Of a stretch of 37,127 bases of DNA, positions 33,562 through 37,127 are shown piece after piece. Position numbers and translations under genes: made by a program. Each line of letters begins with the position of its first letter. Position 1 is the first letter of the stretch. Source of the stretch: Phycisphaera mikurensis NBRC 102666 (GTDB taxonomy: Bacteria > Planctomycetota > Phycisphaerae > Phycisphaerales > SM1A02); NCBI GenBank assembly GCA_945878575.1, contig CAMDUB010000020.1, positions 1 to 37,127 of the forward strand, in the 5' to 3' direction. Below the pieces are notes generated by a model. That model saw only the letters and a list, made by a program, of their open reading frames with translations, had not been told where the DNA came from and did not search any database.

Positions 33562-36198
33562 ATGATCAGCGTGTTACCGATAGCCGAAGGTTGGACCGTG
33601 GAATGCACCGCTTGTAGCAGTGCAACAGTGCCTACAGGCGTGATTGGCACGCGGTTTGCGTCCGAAGTGCCGGGGTGTGTGCACTACGACCTCATCCGAG
33701 CCGGCGTACTTGTTCCGGTTGATGAGGGTGATGGCGAGGCTCAGCAGGTATGGGTTGGTCACGCGGATTGGCTGTGGCGCGGGACGATGGCAGTGACTGC
33801 TGATGCGCTCGCCGAGGAGTGCTGCGAATTGGTGTTTGCATCGATCGACACCATCGCCAGTGTTACTGTCAATGGCGTTGAAGTGGGAACTGCCGCGAAT
33901 CAATTTATGCAGCACCGGTTTGCCGCGAAGCGCGCGCTCCGTGTCGGGGTGAATGAAATCACCGTGGCGATTCGAGCGCCTGTCGATTGGGTTGGTGCGC
34001 AAGAGCGATTGCTTGGTGCGCGCCCGGTGAACGGTGATTGGACTCCGTATCCATTCATGCGTAAGAGTGCGTGCAACTTTGGTTGGGACTGGGGCCCGCG
34101 CGTCCCGACATCGGGCATACCTGGAAGCGTTCAATTGGAGTGCTGGAGTGGAGTGCGTCTTGCTGCAGTGCGACCCTTGGTAACGCATTGTGATGGAGCG
34201 CGCGCAACCGTGGAAGTCCATGTGCGCGTGGAACGATCGGCAGCAACGAGCGACGGCCTGGCCGCGCCTGCCAGTGGGACAGATGTTGCACCGCTGAAGG
34301 TGATGGCCCGCTGCGAATTGCGTATGCCGCCTCGTTCATCAGCGCCGGCGGAGGACGATCGCAAAGAGAAGCGTGCCAAGCTTCCATCAAAGATTGTGGT
34401 CTATGTGCCAGTGCATGCGGACGGCACGGGAATTGCAATCATTGACGTGGAGCGACCGGATCGCTGGTGGCCGTGCGGAATTGGCCGGCAGCCGCTGCAT
34501 GCGTTGCATGTGGAATTGGTGCCGGGCCCGGGTTCCGAAGCGGAGTGGCCAGTGCGCGGTGCAAAGGAGCGCATCGTTCGCAAGATTGGGCTACGCACTT
34601 GCGAACTGGATACAACAGCGGACGAACATGGCTCGCAGTTCACGTTTCGTGTGAACGGGGTTGCGGTGCCTGTGACTGGCGCCAACTGGATTCCCGCAAC
34701 ATTGTTCCCATGTGCTACGCGTGATGTTCGAACGGTCGAACGGTTGATTGATCTTGCAGCAGCGGCCAACCTCAACATGTTGCGGGTGTGGGGCGGCGGT
34801 ATCTACGAGCATGACTGCTTCTATGAGCATTGCGACGAAATCGGCATGTTGGTTTGGCAGGACTTCATGTTTGCGTGTGCGACGTATTCAGAAGACGCGG
34901 CCATGATGGCTTCGGTTGAGCGTGAGGCGCAGCAGCAAGTGGAACGGCTTGCATCGCACCCGAGCATTGTGCTGTGGTGCGGTGGCAATGAAGACGTATT
35001 GGCGTGGCAGTCGTGGGGATTCCGCGAGCGCTTGGCTCCGGAGCAGTCGTGGGGAATTCGATATTGGGCAGAGTTGCTGCCGCGCATCTGCGCGGAGTTG
35101 GATCCCACGCGCCCGTACTGGGTGGACAGCCCGTGGAGTGGCTCGCTTGATGTACATGCCAATGATCCCGACCGCGGCGATCGGCACACGTGGGACTTGA
35201 AGTTGGACGGCTATCGAGCAATGGTGCCGCGATTTACCAGTGAATTTGGCCATCAGGGTCCCGCCAACATGCAGTCATTGCGTGAGGCGCTTGGCGAGGC
35301 GGCGTTGCTGATTGGCTCCCCCGCGCTGGCATTGCGGCAACGCGCCACGGGTGGCGATGCACCGCAGTACGCAACATATATGGATGCGGCGTTTCGTCCC
35401 GCGCGTGACTTCTCCGAGTGGCACTGGCAGGCGCAGCTATTGCAAGCGCGGGCGATGGAGACGGCGATTACTTGGCTACGGGCGCATCCAGAACGATCAT
35501 CCGGGAGTCTCTTCTGGCAACTCAACGATGTGTGGACTGGTCACAGTTGGAGCATCATTGATGGAAAGATGCGTCCGAAGCCGGCGTACCACGCGGTTCG
35601 TCGGGCGGCGGCGCCCAAGTTGGTGACTATTCAGCCAGTTGGTGTTGCTGATGCATCCGGTACGCGCGCGCTGCGCGTGGTGCTGGTGAATGACACCGTG
35701 TCGCGGTGGAATGCGCATGTGATTGTGCGTCGGATCGATGTTCATGGAAAGGTCCTCGCGCAGGCGCAAGAGCGCATCGTGGTTCCGCCGCGTTCGGTTG
35801 ACATGTCACTGGAGGTGCAGGACCTGGTGGGTGCGCCGGGCGATGCGCGCGCCGAGGGGATTGTGGTTGATGTACCCAGTCAGGACGATGCAATCGGCGA
35901 GGAGATTCCGCTTGCCGATCGCGACCGCATGCGCGCCTGGTGGTGGTTTGCCGCCGACCGCGAGCAACCGGAAACCAAGCCAGTATTTGCAGTCACTACT
36001 GGGCGATCAGTCAGTGACTTGTGGATTCAGGTGCACGCGCAGACATTGGTGCGCGACTTGTGGATTGAGCCGGAGTGTGATTGGACGGAGTGTTCGCCAA
36101 ATCTAGTTTCTCTGCTGCCCGGCGAGCGTTTGAACATGGTCCTGAAGGTGCGGGGCGGTTCCAGTGAGGCGCCAACGTTCCGAATCCACGCGCATTAA
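33562..36198 (+). CDS. Beta-mannosidase, glycoside hydrolase family 2
   Basis: Releases beta-linked mannose from the non-reducing end; no signal peptide, so cytoplasmic. The 878 residues begin with a GH2 sugar-binding domain that includes FMRKSACNFGWDWGPRVPTSG, characteristic of beta-mannosidases. An Ig-like domain follows, and the TIM barrel has LNMLRVWGGGIYEHDCFYE, GMLVWQDFMFACATY and LWCGGNE, with E477 as acid/base. RFTSEFGHQG contains nucleophile E561, and SGSLFWQLNDVWTGHSWSIID follows. It is the third gene of the GH38-symporter-GH2 unit. Together the two enzymes could dismantle mixed alpha/beta mannosides such as N-glycan cores or mannan fragments (inference). Confidence 0.94.
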   Translation: MISVLPIAEGWTVECTACSSATVPTGVIGTRFASEVPGCVHYDLIRAGVLVPVDEGDGEAQQVWVGHADWLWRGTMAVTADALAEECCELVFASIDTIASVTVNGVEVGTAANQFMQHRFAAKRALRVGVNEITVAIRAPVDWVGAQERLLGARPVNGDWTPYPFMRKSACNFGWDWGPRVPTSGIPGSVQLECWSGVRLAAVRPLVTHCDGARATVEVHVRVERSAATSDGLAAPASGTDVAPLKVMARCELRMPPRSSAPAEDDRKEKRAKLPSKIVVYVPVHADGTGIAIIDVERPDRWWPCGIGRQPLHALHVELVPGPGSEAEWPVRGAKERIVRKIGLRTCELDTTADEHGSQFTFRVNGVAVPVTGANWIPATLFPCATRDVRTVERLIDLAAAANLNMLRVWGGGIYEHDCFYEHCDEIGMLVWQDFMFACATYSEDAAMMASVEREAQQQVERLASHPSIVLWCGGNEDVLAWQSWGFRERLAPEQSWGIRYWAELLPRICAELDPTRPYWVDSPWSGSLDVHANDPDRGDRHTWDLKLDGYRAMVPRFTSEFGHQGPANMQSLREALGEAALLIGSPALALRQRATGGDAPQYATYMDAAFRPARDFSEWHWQAQLLQARAMETAITWLRAHPERSSGSLFWQLNDVWTGHSWSIIDGKMRPKPAYHAVRRAAAPKLVTIQPVGVADASGTRALRVVLVNDTVSRWNAHVIVRRIDVHGKVLAQAQERIVVPPRSVDMSLEVQDLVGAPGDARAEGIVVDVPSQDDAIGEEIPLADRDRMRAWWWFAADREQPETKPVFAVTTGRSVSDLWIQVHAQTLVRDLWIEPECDWTECSPNLVSLLPGERLNMVLKVRGGSSEAPTFRIHAH

Positions 36199-36315
36199 AG
36201 CCGGTACCCCGACTGAATTTGCAATGTGCGGAGAAATTCCGCGGTCATTTCCGGTTGTGATCAATGTGCTGCGTACTTTGCGCGTGCAAGGATCTTCAAC
36301 CGAGGAGGTGGAATC

Positions 36316-37014
36316 ATGTGTTATGGAAATGATGGATCGGCAAGTGTGTCTGGTGCGCAGGAGCAACGCAGTGGGACGGGTTCGAAACGCCGTGTGCGTC
36401 GCCGGCGCGCGCTGCGGGGTGGCCTTGATCAAACGCGACTGGCGCAGTTGGCACGGGAAGCGACCGCCCTTCGCCAAGCGCAGACTTCGGAGCGCAGTGT
36501 GCGTATTGATGAATTGGTTACTACTGCTCGCGACACCGGTGGTGAAACCGATCGCTTCTATTGGACGCTTGTCTATGACATGGAAATGGCGCCGAGCACT
36601 ACCGGGCGCGCCATGTTGCTGGAGCATCACATTGTGCCGGTCCCGCCGCAAGATCTTGCAGCCGATGATGACTTACATGATGAGCTGTGGACCGTAGTAG
36701 AGGCGCTGGCCGTTTCTGGGGTGTTCATTCTCAACAGTGATCATCTCTGTGATCGGGATCTGTATGCTCGGCTCTACTACCGAATTCTTGATGAACCGAC
36801 CCGGTGCTTGCCACCAGAGTCCGAGGCTTCAGAATTCATTGATTGCCTTCATCCCATGGACCTGGATGAGCACGGCATGGGAAAGCAGCTCTTTGATCGG
36901 CAACAGGCTGGGCATGAGTCGGAGGAATCAGTGCGCGGCCCTGGCATTCGCGGGCCGTTCAATTCGCGTTCCCTTGCCGATCGGGATCGATGGATGCCGC
37001 GGCCGATGGCATGA
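36316..37014 (+). CDS. Unrecognised polar protein
   Basis: The ATG at 36316 follows GAGGAGGTG (36302-36310), the strongest Shine-Dalgarno in the window, and gives 232 residues starting MCYGNDGSAS. Residues 20-32 are very basic (GSKRRVRRRRALR). The middle is acidic and has no membrane segment or signal peptide: DRFYWTLVYDMEMAP, DLHDELWTVVEALAVSGVFILN, DRDLYARLYYRILDEPTRCLPPE and CLHPMDLDEHGMGKQLFD. I do not recognise a family. The strong ribosome site argues for high expression. The 117-bp spacer before it contains a small hairpin GCGGA-GAAAT-TCCGC (36228-36242), so it may have its own promoter rather than belong to the mannosidase unit. Confidence 0.7.
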   Translation: MCYGNDGSASVSGAQEQRSGTGSKRRVRRRRALRGGLDQTRLAQLAREATALRQAQTSERSVRIDELVTTARDTGGETDRFYWTLVYDMEMAPSTTGRAMLLEHHIVPVPPQDLAADDDLHDELWTVVEALAVSGVFILNSDHLCDRDLYARLYYRILDEPTRCLPPESEASEFIDCLHPMDLDEHGMGKQLFDRQQAGHESEESVRGPGIRGPFNSRSLADRDRWMPRPMA

Positions 37015-37089
37015 TGAGGCAGGGATTCATGGGCGGGGGGAACGGTGGCGGAGCGGGTGATTTGCACCGCAACTTTCCGCTACCGTGCA

Positions 37090-37127
37090 ATGATGTTCCA
37101 AGCGAAACCAGTACTCGTGGTCATCTC
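37090..37127 (+). CDS. Possible start of a further gene, cut by the window end
   Basis: From ATG 37090 the frame reads MMFQAKPVLVVI and then leaves the window. The hydrophobic strand after a short polar start resembles the opening of Rossmann-like enzymes. A competing frame opens at ATG 37011, overlapping the previous stop (ATGA), and also stays open to the end, but its Gly-rich sequence looks less like a protein start. Neither has a good ribosome site. Confidence 0.3.
   Translation, partial: MMFQAKPVLVVI

Overview
The window reads as a chromosomal segment of a Gram-negative bacterium, most likely a planctomycete of the Phycisphaerae type (inference). Supporting signs are a secreted protein ending in two dockerin-like repeats of the form DLNGDxxVGGSDLGxLLGxWG followed by a short Cys-Pro tail; a membrane protein with an N-terminal CxxC...CPECG zinc ribbon; a groEL with no groES upstream; lpxD and a complete TonB system, which imply a lipid A outer membrane; and many genes without clear Shine-Dalgarno sites. 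No rRNA, tRNA, CRISPR array, insertion sequence or phage gene was seen.

Layout. 1-862 (minus) is the N-terminal half of GroEL, divergent from a secreted arylsulfatase (1288-2901) across a 425-bp spacer that holds three tandem stem-loops. A zinc-ribbon membrane protein (minus, to 3825) is divergent from a MoxR ATPase that overlaps queC by 4 nt. Next come an ECF sigma factor and an overlapping one-TM partner protein with an 18-bp minisatellite (5596-7481), then gyrB (minus, 7518-10139). A fatty acid desaturase and lpxD (10500-12592) form a membrane-lipid pair. A lipoprotein amidase of the PGRP/T7-lysozyme type and a small one-TM protein follow. They end at a cluster of three hairpins that separates them from convergent xylulokinase (minus, 14023-15534).

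The second half is one long plus-strand block. It starts with a TonB energising operon: DUF3450, a TtpC-like ExbB with a large periplasmic N-terminus, ExbD, TonB and a TPR protein (15742-20879), with every junction overlapping or nearly so. Then come a secreted right-handed-repeat/dockerin-like protein (21157-22866) closed by a strong intrinsic terminator, a TPR lipoprotein, a 1014-residue TonB-dependent receptor and a DUF4142 lipoprotein. The block continues with a cytoplasmic GH38 alpha-mannosidase, a Na+/solute symporter and a GH2 beta-mannosidase (28236-36198). An unrecognised protein (36316-37014) and perhaps the first codons of another gene close the window.

How the parts may work together (inference). 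The TonB complex, receptor, TPR proteins and secreted dockerin-like protein look like one dedicated outer-membrane uptake machine. The adjacent mannosidases and Na+ symporter suggest that imported mannosides are broken down in the cytoplasm. The link between the receptor and mannosides rests on gene adjacency alone. The most system-like part of the window is therefore 15.7-36.2 kb: a TonB locus with its own receptor, an abundant-looking secreted repeat protein uncoupled from the receptor by an internal terminator, and mannoside catabolism beside it.
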